From: Colius striatus
Taxonomy: Eukaryota; Chordata; Aves; Coliiformes; Coliidae
DNA length: 64,000 nt
Assembly: GCF_028858725.1 (NCBI RefSeq)
Contig: NC_084768.1
Location: 1,905,853 to 1,969,852, forward strand
Direction: 5' to 3'
A model generated the notes under the pieces. That model was not told where the DNA came from and did no database searches. It worked only from the letters and a program-made list of their open reading frames with translations. Shown piece by piece: positions 20,378 through 30,059 of this stretch. The position numbers and the translations under genes are program-made. Position 1 is the first letter of the stretch. Each line of letters begins with the position of its first letter.

Positions 20378-21013
20378 TGTCTCTTGTTGTTGTTTATTCC
20401 CTTTGTCTATCCTCTCGTTTATGATTATACCTGTTGTCATCTTCACTTCTTTTGTTCTATTAAACTGTTCTGATGGCAACCTCCGGGAGCTTTTGGGTGT
20501 TTTCCCTTGTGTCTGGTTCCAGCAGTGAGCCAGCACCCTCCTGGCTCTTTGTCCCCGGCTGAGCAAAACCAGGACATCTACCCTGTCCGTCCCCCTGCTC
20601 CAGTGACACATCCTTCTGTCCTTAGGACTGCAAAGTCCCAGCTGCCTCCATCACTCTCTGCAGAGAAAAGCAAGAGGAGAAAGTCTTGCCAAGCCCAGCT
20701 GTAGTTTCCCTTGGCTGTATCCTACAACTCTGTCCATGTGCTACAAAATAAAGCCCAACATTGGACAAGAAAAACACTGGCAACAAGGGAAACTTGACAG
20801 AAGCTTTTGGCTCCCAATTGCCCTGTGTAGGGAGCCCTGGTTTGGGGCTGTCCTGGTTGGGGCTGGGTTGGTGCACCCCATCCTGACGTCATGCCCAGGA
20901 GAGAGGTGAGGAGCTGCCGGAGGGGCACGTTGAGTCCTGTCCTTGTGTGAGCTGACACGGGCAGCACGCAGGAACAGCCACAGAGCCACGGATCAACTGC
21001 CAAGAGTCAAGTT
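20378..21013. repeat. 3' flank of copy 1, duplicated at 27028-27662
   Basis: About 635 bp nearly identical to the downstream flank of copy 2, marking the right edge of the tandem duplication unit (from TCTCTTGTTGTTGTTTATTC to CAACTGCCAAGAGTCAAGTT). Confidence 0.9.
20747..20752 (+). terminator. Polyadenylation signal AATAAA, AKAP1-like copy 1
   Basis: AATAAA 435 bases after the stop. A nearer ATTAAA lies near 20458. In the duplicated flank of copy 2 the AATAAA is changed to ACTAAA. Confidence 0.5.
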
Positions 21014-21720
21014 CTTTGTATTGGTTTGAGCCTGGCTGGATACAAGCTTCCCACCACACCGCTCTATCAGCCACTTCCTCAGGATCCAGGAAGGGGAGAG
21101 TGACGTTGGATTAAAAGATCCAGAGCTTTGGCAGTTTTATCAGTAATAATTTCTATAAGCACTTGCAATCCAATTGTGGTTCAAATTATAACCTGGTTCT
21201 GTTGCCCTGGCTATTGGTTCACTGGGATTCCAAGTGGCAGGCCCATCATGTTCAATTATTCTAGAAACTTCTAAACCAGACAGGATTAGCAAGACCTATC
21301 AGCCCCTTCCAAGGCTGTAAATGTTGGCTGACTTGTTCTCTCACAGTAACCACGTCCTGTACCGTAACTGCAGGGGCACGGGGGAGCTTGATTCAATTCT
21401 CTGTCATCTCCAGTCGTTCTCCAAGTGCCTTCTGCTTCTCAGAGAGTGCACAATGGGGTTGTTAAACTGCAGCTGTTCTGTCTCTAATGATTCCCACTGT
21501 GAAGTGCCCGAATGCCAAAGCTGAGAGGCGTTTTCCTCCAAGAGCAAAATGACAATGCAAACCTCTTTGGCATGAAAGAACAAAGGAGATTTCATCCTCC
21601 GTGGGAAACCCCCCCTGGAACAAGTTCCTGGCGGGCCCTGCGAGCCCGTGGGTAGAGAGGAGCCCAGGCCAGAGCAGGTTGGCTTGTTTTGTGGACATGG
21701 GGCTAAAGCACCACCAGACC
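21014..21720. other. No recognised feature
   Basis: Mixed sequence between the first duplicated flank and the CpG-rich block. I see no gene, RNA or repeat family that I can name. Confidence 0.4.
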
Positions 21721-22760
21721 TTTGAAGCCCACGGAGTCCCGGCCCTGCCCTCGCCCTGCGCAGCCCAGCACTAACCCACGGCCCCCAGCTCCTCAGCTCC
21801 AGGGCTGGGCCATGGCTGCGGGGCTGGGGACTCCCCCCGTCCCCGGGCAGCCCGGCACAGGGGCTCACGGCCCACGCTGGGGACAAACGGCTCCGTGCCG
21901 CCTCGCAGCGCCAGCAGGGCTGCTGTGCTCCCCTCAGCGGGCTCTGCCCCGGGCACAGAGGGGCACAGAAGGGCGGCCACGAGCAGGGGCGGGACGGCGG
22001 CCTCCTGGCTGCCTCCCACCGCCCTGGGGCTGTCACTGCCACAGCAGCCTCTGGGACCGCGCTGAGCGGCTGCTGCCGGCACAGCTCAGGTGCCCGTGCT
22101 GGCGTTCGCCCGCCCTGACAATACTTGTTGCACTCGGGTTCCTTTTGCTTAGAGCTCGCTGCTCTTCAGCACCTCGCGGGTTTGTTTCCCGGGCACTCGG
22201 CTGTGCGAGGCTTGCCCTCAGTGCCCAGGGCTCCGGCAGGGCCTGTATCTCAGGGGGTGCTTTTAGCGAGCGGCGGCACGCGGCTCCTTCCCCTCAGCGG
22301 CCACGAGCAGGGGCAGCGCCCGTCGCTCCGGCACCGCGGCACCGTTCCAGTCGGGCGCCGTGCCGGGCGGCCCCGGGGCCGCGGTAACGGGGCCCTTCCG
22401 TGCGGGCGGCGCCGGGGCCGAGCGCGGCTCGGCGGCTGCCGGATCCTCGCCGGGATTCCCCTCCCGGAGCCGCGGCGCCGCCGCCTCGGGGGCCTCTGGC
22501 ACAAGGGATCGCCGTGCCGACCGGCGGCTCGGGGAGAACGCAGCGTGCGGCGGTGCTCTGGAGGCCGGGACGGGCGGCTGGAGTCGGGCCGTGCCGGTGA
22601 GCGCAGGCTCGGCTCAGGGGCTGCGGCTCGCCGCGGCTGCTCCGGCCTCTCGGCTGCTGCCGGCCGCCGCCCTGGAGCTTGTCTGTGCTTCCCTCCCTGT
22701 GGCAGGTGCAGGGAAGCGGGCTGAAGGCAGCCGGTAACGCTGAGCGGGCTGTCCAGCTTC
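21720..22760. promoter_or_regulatory. CpG island, likely promoter
   Basis: GC-rich and CpG-dense DNA with GC boxes, densest at 22250-22680. A donor-like GCCG|GTGAGC lies at 22596/22597. It may supply the first exon for AKAP1-like copy 2, whose TATA promoter is missing, or serve an unseen minus-strand gene. Confidence 0.55.
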
Positions 22761-22993
22761 ACAGACGGTGGGGTTGTGTTTCCAGGCGTTCGCACTCGTG
22801 TGCTGTCACTCGGGAGCCGTCACACAGAGCTTTGCCCGGGCCTCTGGCAGAGAGGAAAGTGGGGTGCGGATCACGCCGCAGTGGCTTTGGCTGCCCCTCA
22901 GTTATTGCAACAAGCTGAACTCTCACGTCACCGTTTTCAGCAAAACAGATGAGCCTTGCAGAAACAATTTCAGTTACCCACAGCACGAGCTCC

Positions 22994-23001
22994 TGACGTC
23001 A
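22994..23001. promoter_or_regulatory. Perfect CRE (TGACGTCA) upstream of AKAP1-like copy 2
   Basis: Palindromic TGACGTCA about 410 bases upstream of the copy-2 noncoding exon. A CACGTCA half-match lies near 22923. The stretch 22760-23400 otherwise holds nothing I recognise. Confidence 0.35.
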
Positions 23002-23410
23002 TCTGAGCTCGTCCCCGTCGTCAGTCTCTCCCCCAGTGCCTCAAATGGGAGCCAGTCCTCGTGGCACCTCTCCCTAACAGATTTGGCAACCAGATGTAAC
23101 TCACGGCACTGAACTGGGTTGTTTTGGTGCATGTCGCCATAGACACATTCTGCAGTTATTTCTGCCACCACACACCCAGGAGAAACAAGTCGTGGCGTGC
23201 AGCGTCTCAGGTTGGCTGCTGGTGCCTCCCTGGGAGCCCCACAGCACGTTACAATTTGGCAGTGGGGCTGCATTTCTATCCAGAGCCACACAACTGTTTT
23301 TACAAGAGCGGGGCGTGCGCCACAGCAGGAATCCCACATGGCCCTGGGCAGCTGTGGCTGAACGTGCCCACAAAGCACCTGAACAGACGCTGACTGACGC
23401 TTGCTTCCAG

Positions 23411-23458
23411 ACATTTCTCATTTGCTGACCACTTCTCAACTTCCATCCTCTTCCAAAG
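23411..23458 (+). other. Noncoding exon of AKAP1-like copy 2
   Basis: Begins right after an acceptor-like TTGCTTCCAG and ends at CCAAAG|GTAAGG. Homology with copy 1 starts here, so this may be an internal exon spliced to a first exon in the CpG island. Confidence 0.4.
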
Positions 23459-23629
23459 GTAAGGATGACCTAAGCTCTCAGGACAGGGAAGAGGATGTAG
23501 ACAGGGTTGACAGGAGAGGCTGCTCTGCACCTCCCAGTCCATTTCCATGCTGAGCTCTTCCACCTCCAGAGCCTGGTCAAGGCTATGGGTAGTGTTGCTG
23601 TCTGGTGATTCTGGTGTCTGGTGTTTGCC

Positions 23630-23690
23630 CCCAAATGAGGCTTTGGAAGCTAAAAGGAATGCTTTGGGCCCAAACAGGAGGGTTGAGAGC
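23630..23690. repeat. 20-21-bp repeat units in intron 1 of copy 2
   Basis: Duplicate of 15660-15722, carried along with the gene duplication. Confidence 0.65.
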
Positions 23691-23786
23691 ACAGAGCAAT
23701 AGCTTAAGCTATTCCTGTTCCCTTCCCTGGGACGACTTGACCTTGTTGTCTGTTTCTCCTGCTAGATGCTGCTGTGGCTCTGTGCA

Positions 23787-26380
23787 ATGGCTCTTTGCTT
23801 GGCCAGCGTGATCCCCTACGCCGTGCCTGGAGCGCTGGCACTGCTGGGCTGCTGGTGGCTCTACTCCTACCGCAGAGAGCAGGCCAGAGATGGTGCTGAA
23901 GAGGCAGCAGCTGCTGAGGAAGCACAGCAGAGAGAAGGGACAGAGGAAGAGTCCTGGCCCCAAGGGGAAGCCTGTGTCCCTCAGGAGCTGCCTGTGTCAT
24001 CAGCAGAGGAACACCCAGAGACTGACCTTCGGGATGTGTCGGCACCAAGAGCTGAGCCCAGCACTGCTGAGGGTGACACGGCAGGAGCAGAGACAGGAGG
24101 GTGTGCAGAGGAGAGCGGCGTCCCTGCTGCTGTTTCTGTCCCCGTGCAGAGCACAGAGTGTCCCGGCAGCGCTGCAGCCAGCCCCGCACAGGGCTCAGGC
24201 TCAGGCGCCGACGCAGAGCAGCGGCCGGCAGCAGCGCCGGCAGCGCCAGGAGCCGGGCAGGAGCTGAGCAGTGCCCAGAGCGCTCCCGGGGAAGCGGCCA
24301 CAGGCGCTGAGGAAGCGCAGGAGGAACGAGGGATAGAGGAGGAATCCCGGCCCGAAGCAGCAGCCGCCGTCCCCGCTGGCTGTTGTGCCCTCCCGCTCCC
24401 TGAGAGCGCAGTGTCCCAGGCAGGGCTGAGGCTGAGCTGCCAACCCAGCCCCGCGGCCGGCAGCAGCGCCGGCAGCGCCAGCAGCGTGTGCGGGACCCCG
24501 CCGGAGCCGAGCCGTGCCCAGAGCGCCGCTGCGCTGCCGCCATCCCCGCAGGCAGAGCCCCGGGCTGCGAGCGGGGCCGTTGCCGGCTGTGGCACACGCA
24601 GCCCCTTCCCCACTGCTCAGCACACGGCTGCCAGGAGGTTTGCTGGCGGCTGGATGCCGGCGGGCAGCGAAGTGGAGCACGCGCCAGGTAAGGGCTGCTC
24701 GGCCCCGTTGGGCTCTTTGGCTCTTGGCTTCCAGATCCTAGATGGTGTGTGCTGGGGAAGGGCTCGCTGTGTGTGAAGGGCTGCTGCTCGACTCGGGCCT
24801 CCTGTGCTGGCATTCCCAGAGCTGGGCTGGGTGGTCCCCAGGCATCAAGGGAAGCTTTCAGTGGGCTCTGTGTGATGGGACTTGACCCTTTCTGACATCC
24901 CGGGGAACCTGAGGCAGGAGCATCCCAACAGAATGCGGAGCAAGTGCTCAGTGGCATCTCTCTGCAAAAGGATCTCTTCTCCTGGGCTGGTGTGTGGGAG
25001 CTGCGTTGGGTGGGCTGTCTGAATGCTGACATGGTGCCTTTCTGGCAGGTTTCAGTGCGACTCACATGGACTTGGAGGACACTGACGGTCTCGAGGGGCA
25101 GACAGTGAGTCGCCAGAACCGTCACCAAAGGAAAAAATCCAGGCAGTCCAATGTCCTTGTGTGGGAAATAGAGGTGCCAAAGGTAAGCAGCCACTGTCCT
25201 GCTCGTGCCTCCTGCCCTGCCCTACACAGCCATCTCCTGCTTCTTCCATCTCAGGGCCACCCCAGGGAGATACAGAGCCAGCCAACGAGGGTTTCAGCGT
25301 TTAGCTGTTAGGGCTACTCCCTGGGATGGTTGCTGGAGTTGTTTTTCTCTATCACACTCCACCCTGATCTGTCAGGGTGATGCTCTGAAGGCCTTCAGAA
25401 GGCTTTGAGGGTTCACAGTCCCTGAGAGCAGGGGATGAGTTGTGGTGCTTTCCCCTGTGCAGGAGGGTCACGTTCCAGCTGCCTGTCCAAACCCACCCTG
25501 CAAATGAGCTGCAGGAGCCAGGAAGATGGGCAAAAGAAGCCCCAGGGCACAGTGGGGTTTGATCTACATTTCTCTCCTTGACTCTTGCTTTCTTGTCTTT
25601 CATCAAGGATACAGTCACACAATTGATTGGCAAACAGGGACAGTTTATTAACAGCTTGAGGAGAGAGTCTGGGGCCACAATTTCTCTCTCAGCGCTCCCT
25701 GATGTGGATGACTATGAAGTCTGTCAAATCAAAGGTAAGAGGAATGCCTCTTTGTTCAGGGTCTAGGATGTGGCTTGGGGGCCTTGAATTAGAAATGGAT
25801 TCAGTGGCTTGGCAAGGCCATGGCTTTTACCCAAGTGTTCTGCTCAGGGCTGCTCCAGCAAGTGGCCTGGGCCTGGGCACGTGCAGCCTCTGTTGTAGGG
25901 CTGAGAATGCATTTGAGCAGCTTTGGCTGCTGGAGCTGAACCAGCCCCTTTTGCAAGATCCCTTTGGGCTTGAAGGTACAGATAGGGGATGCTTTTCAGC
26001 ATCTTGACTGGGAAGGATGTTGCATCAATTGGGACTGAGAAGTATCTGCCAGACAATTGTGTCCCTGCTGCAGGCCAAAGCCATTCCAAGTGGGGTCTGG
26101 GGCTCTGAGCTGCTCACGGTGGTTGGATATCAGGGTCAATCTGTTCCAACTGAACTTGTTGATGCAGCACAGGAGGCTTCTGGCAGCTGGGTTGCTTCCC
26201 ATGGCAGAGCTGGAGGTGTCCTCAGCCTACCTGTGTGATGACCTTGGGTGGGATTTTTGTCTTCCCGGCCTCTCCCATCAAGTGGACAGAGCGCTGAGCC
26301 TGATTGGCAGCAGGTTCCAGCACCTGTGTCTGGACAACAAACACTGTGCTCGTTTCTGCTGGGAAAAGGTTATGTTCTAG
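23787..26380 (+). pseudogene. AKAP1-like protein, tandem copy 2 (last splice acceptor lost)
   Basis: Exons 23787-24687, 25049-25182 and 25608-25734 match copy 1 in phase; the last two are identical in length (134 and 127 bases). An in-frame upstream ATG at 23766 is the first codon of its exon. The membrane anchor is intact, there is only one repeat block, and the KH core LIGKQGQF keeps the GKQG loop that copy 1 lacks. The final exon (homologous start 26268) is preceded by CTTCCCGG instead of CTTCCAGG, so the AG acceptor is gone. That exon is still open but differs after LCLDN and would run on to a TAG at 26378. Without the splice, reading into the intron stops 12 codons after the KH core (KGKRNASLFRV). 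It may be a shortened functional gene or an early pseudogene. Confidence 0.72.
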
Positions 26381-26542
26381 AAGGATGTAGGAAGGGGTAC
26401 AGCATGGGCAGCTGACCCAGGCTGGCCTGCAGGTGTTGGATCCCATCCTGACATGGTGCCCAGCACATGTGTGCAGTTGTGTTGAGTCCCGGCTGATGAG
26501 TAACAGTGTCACTCACCATTCCCTTTGTACATCCCCTCGTGC

Positions 26543-26690
26543 ATTGTTAGAACTGTTTCTCCTTCCCTTGTTCCTTGTTATTGTTCCATTAAACTGTTCT
26601 GGTGGCAACCTCTGGGAGCTTTTGGGTGTTTCCCCTTGTGTCTGGTTCCAGCAGTGAGCCGGCAGCCTCCTGGCTCTTTGTCCCTGGCTG
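26543..26690. repeat. Extra partial copy of the AKAP1-like 3' flank
   Basis: Repeats the CATTAAACTGTTCTGGTGGC to GGCTCTTTGTCCC segment also found at about 20458-20556 and 27109-27208. Three copies imply more than one duplication event. Confidence 0.8.
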
Positions 26691-27012
26691 AGCTTCCCCA
26701 GCCAGCCCTTGGCACAACCAGCTCTGAGCCAGAGGCGTCCCTGTGGGTGCAGAGGTGCAGCCGTCAGCTGCTCCCACGAGTCAGAGGCAGCCTGAGCTGG
26801 AACCTTCCCTAACTGATTCACGATGGTGTCTTCCCCAACAGCCCCCTTTCTTAAGCCCTTTGCAGAGTCCTTTTCCCTCCCAGGTGGGGCTGGAGTGACT
26901 CTGGGCACACAGACCTTCATCAGGAGTGCTGGGAAATGCTCTGGCTTTGCTTGCCAAGGTGTAGGGTAAGGAGAATGCAGAGCACACGCTCAGTGAGGGC
27001 TGGTGGCACCTG
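26690..27012. repeat. Segmental duplicate of 13927-14245
   Basis: See the block at 13927. Here it separates two copies of the AKAP1-like 3' flank. Confidence 0.8.
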
Positions 27013-27027
27013 GGAGGTGCCACCACT

Positions 27028-27662
27028 CGTCTCTTGTTGTTGTTTATTCCCTTTGTGTACTCTCTCATTTATGGTTATACCTGTTGTCATTTTCACTTCT
27101 TCTGTTCTATTAAACTGTTCTGATTGCAACCTCTGGGAGCTTTTGGGTGTTTTCCCTTGTGTCTGGTTCCAGCAGTGAGCCAGCACCCTCCTGGCTCTTT
27201 GTCCCCGGCTGAGCAAAACCAGGACATCTACCCTGTCCGTCCCCCTGCTCCAGTGACACGTCCTTCTGTCCTTAGGGCTGCAAAGTCCCAGCTGCCTCCA
27301 TCACTCTCTGCAGAGAAAAGCAAGAGGAGAAAGTCTTGCCAAGCCCAGCTGTAGTTTCTCTTGGCTATATCCTACAACTCTGTCCATGTGCTGCAAACTA
27401 AAGCCCAACATTGGACAAGAAAAACACTGGCAACAAGGGAAACTTTACAGAAGCTTTTGGCTCCCAACTGCCCTGTGTAGGGAGCCCTGGTTTGGGGCTG
27501 TCCTGGTTGGGGCTGGGTTGGTGCACCCCATCCTGACGTCATGCCCAGGAGAGAGGTGAGGAGCTGCCGGGGGGGCACGTTGAGTCCTGTCCTTGTGTGA
27601 GCTGACACGGGCAGCACGCAGGAACAGCCACAGAGCCATGGATCAACTGCCAAGAGTCAAGT
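27028..27662. repeat. Duplicate of 20378-21013
   Basis: Nearly identical copy of the copy-1 downstream flank; the homology stops abruptly after AAGAGTCAAGTT. Confidence 0.9.
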
Positions 27663-27689
27663 TACTCTCGGGAGCTTTCAGCAGCTCAG

Positions 27690-28250
27690 ACAAATGATCA
27701 CCTTCCGGATCGTGCTCTGCTGCTGACAGCCCTGTCTCCTGGGATCTTTCCAGTGTACTGGAGTATGTCAGAGTCAGTTGGTCTGCTCAGCCCAGACTCA
27801 AAAAAAAGGCTGCCCTGGGACCCCTCTACAGGAGAAAGACACCTGAGGCTGGGGACTTTCTTTTGTCCCTCAGGATCTACTCTCTCTCTTTCTCGGCTGC
27901 AGACTGGCTTTTTCAGTCTGGGCTGAGCAGTCTCGGTGCATGCAATTGAGCAGAGTTCCCACAGCAAAAGGGCCTGGAAGGCAGAACTTTGCTGGCTGGA
28001 GAGGATTTGGATGCTGGCACAAATGATGACTTGCCAGCTTGGCAGAGACCGTGGGCCTTGGTGCGAGCTGAGCTGTGTCCATAGGGGCAGGGTGCTCCCC
28101 TCCAGCTTGAGAGGTCTAGCAGGGAAGCTGGGGCTCTGTGGTGAGGACACCCTGGGTCTGCCTGGGCTGTCCTGCAGGCAGCAGCAGAGGCCAGGAATGG
28201 CCCAGCTCAGCACACTCCGGGCCCATGGGATGGACACCTTGTGACTGGGC
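27690..28250. repeat. Inverted copies of the ~190-bp satellite-like unit
   Basis: In reverse complement it reads with the same motif order as 28700-29193 (ccagccagcaaagttctgcc, gtgggaactctgctca, ctgctcagcccagact, gatcctgagggac). A unit in both orientations within 1 kb points to local inversion. Confidence 0.55.
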
Positions 28251-28310
28251 TTGTGGTGCCAGCTTTGACATGAACAAACCATTCTTCAAAGCTGGCCATG
28301 GTCAGGGAAT

Positions 28311-28700
28311 CATCGAATCACAGAATCACAGAATGGTGGGGTTGGAAGGGAGCTTTAGAGATCATCTAGTCCAACCCCCCTGCTAAAGCAGGTCCTTCTC
28401 CGTCAGGTCCCACAGGAACGTGTCCATGTAGGTTCTGAGAGCTCCAAGGAAGGAGCCTCCACACCGTCCCTGGGCAGCCTGGGCCAGGGCTCCCTCACCT
28501 CACAGGGAAACATTTCTGTTCTTATGTTTCAATGGAACTTTTGTTGTTCCAGCTTCTTTCCATGACCCCTTGTCCTGTCACTGCATACAAAGGGAAAAAG
28601 AGACACCCCAGCCTCCTGACACCCACCATTTAGACATTTGTAACTATCAATGAGATCCCCCCTCAGTCTCCTCCAGACTCAACAGCCCCACGTCAGAAGA
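28311..28700 (-). mobile_element. CR1 LINE 3' fragment
   Basis: Starts with the CR1 3' end in reverse (GGTTGGAAGGGAGCTTTAGA) and runs into the ORF2 C-terminal part. Confidence 0.9.
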
Positions 28701-29193
28701 AAGCCCCCAGCCACAGCTCTCCTACTCCTATAGAGAGGTCCCAGGGGAGCCTGTCAGACAGCAAAGTTCTCCCTTCCTCCCTTCCTGGCCCCTTTGCTCT
28801 GGGAGCTCTCCTCACTTGTGTGCAGTGAGTCTGCTCAGCCCAGACTGCAAAAAGCCAGGGTGTAGCAGAGAGAGATTCAGTCAACAGCGGGCACGGAGAA
28901 AAACAAGAGAGCCCACAGCCTCAGGTTTCCTGCCACTTGAGAGTGGGGCCCCATGGACCCTGCCAGCCAGCAAGGTTCTGCCATCCTCCATCTTTTGGGG
29001 TGGGAGTTCTGTGACATTTTTGCAGGCAGCCTTCTCAGCCAACAGGGTGCAGCCCCAAGAGATGCAAGGAACAGAGAGCACTGAGGGACAGAAGAAAGCC
29101 CCAGCTCCAAGTTTCCTACCCTTTAGAGAGGTCCCAGGGGAGCCTGTCAGCCAGCAAAGTTCTACCTTCCCAGCTCTTGTGATGTGGGAGCTA
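28700..29193. repeat. ~190-195-bp tandem units (about 2.5 copies)
   Basis: Repeated blocks beginning near 28699, 28903 and 29092 (agcccc(c)agcc...ctttagagaggtcccagggg...gtgggagct). A diverged branch of the 30.1-31.5 kb satellite. Confidence 0.7.
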
Positions 29194-29465
29194 TGACAGA
29201 ATCACAGAGTGGTAGAGGTTGGAAGGGACCTCTAGAGATCATCTGGGCAACCCCGCTGCCAAAGGTCCCAACTAGATCAGGTCACACAGGAACATGTCCA
29301 GGCCGGGCCTGAGAACCTGCAGAGCAGGAGCCTCCACACCCTCCCGGGGCAGCCTGTGCCAGGGCTCCCTCCCCCTTCCTCTAAAGCAGCTTTTCCTTCA
29401 CCGAAACTTCTTCTGTTCCAGCCATTGTCCATCGCCCCTGGTGCTCTCACTGGGCACTGCCATCC
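29194..29465 (-). mobile_element. CR1 LINE 3' fragment
   Basis: GGTTGGAAGGGACCTCTAGA near 29218 followed by CR1 ORF2 C-terminal sequence in reverse. Confidence 0.88.
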
Positions 29466-29534
29466 CGCCCCATCCCCTTGCCATGCAACTGTCAAAGCCC
29501 CAAAGTGCCGAGCAGCTGGCTTCAATCTTCTTCC

Positions 29535-29792
29535 CTACGGCGTGTCCCCCCTGGCCAAGCCCCAGTGCCAGGGACCCCCAGCCCAGGGCTGCGTCACGGG
29601 CTCGTCTTTATTGCAGGAGCCGTGGCGGCGCCGCTGCGGAGGCACAGCTGGCCCTGCCGTCTCTCTCGGCTCGGCCCTGCGGGCTCTCTTGGCTCGGCGT
29701 GGGCCCCGGGAGCGGCGGCTCCTGCTGCGGCTCCTGCTGCGGCTCCTGCTGCGGCTCCTGCTGCGCGCTCTGCGGCGCCGGGCCCGGGCCAT
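29535..29792 (-). CDS. Arg/Ser-rich protamine-like small protein (candidate)
   Basis: ATG at 29792 opens an 85-codon frame starting MARARRRRARSRSRSRSRSR, with four exact 12-bp repeats (AGCCGCAGCAGG) giving the Ser-Arg tract, then more Arg/Lys. The composition and the MAR start resemble avian protamine, which packs sperm DNA. Upstream on the same strand are a TATA-like TGTAAAAG near 29860 and a perfect CRE at 29945-29952, the classic layout of a spermatid gene. Against it, an AATAAA (29613-29608) lies inside the frame, 25 codons before the stop. The only stop beside that signal is in another frame, so a frameshift or an unseen intron may exist. It could also be a chance frame in GC-rich DNA. 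Confidence 0.42.
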   Translation of the reverse strand: MARARRRRARSRSRSRSRSRSRSRSRRSRGPRRAKRARRAEPRETAGPAVPPQRRRHGSCNKDEPVTQPWAGGPWHWGLARGDTP

Positions 29793-29944
29793 GCTGCCGC
29801 TGCCCGAGCGTGCTGCTCAGCCGCTGCCCGCGCTGCCGGCTCCCTGCCCCCGGCCCGCTTTTACAGGGCTGCTGGGGCCGGGCCCTTGGTGACAGCGCCA
29901 CCTTCTCTGGCCCATCCACGCTCTCGGGCACCTTCTCTCAGCAC

Positions 29945-29952
29945 TGACGTCA
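29945..29952 (-). promoter_or_regulatory. Perfect CRE (TGACGTCA) upstream of the protamine-like frame
   Basis: Palindromic site about 150 bases above the ATG and about 85 above the TATA-like element. CREM sites of this kind drive post-meiotic genes; binding is inferred. Confidence 0.45.
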
Positions 29953-30059
29953 CCAGGGCTGCACCCGCCGGGCTGCGCGTGGGCTCCAGCGCAACGATGG
30001 TGCTGACCACAGGGCATCCTACAGGGATCAAAGGGAAAAAACCCTGAAACAGGAACAGA

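Noticed and set aside
22125-22724. A 199-codon gene in the CpG island
   Set aside because: Open frames on both strands follow from GC-rich composition (few stop codons); no family features.
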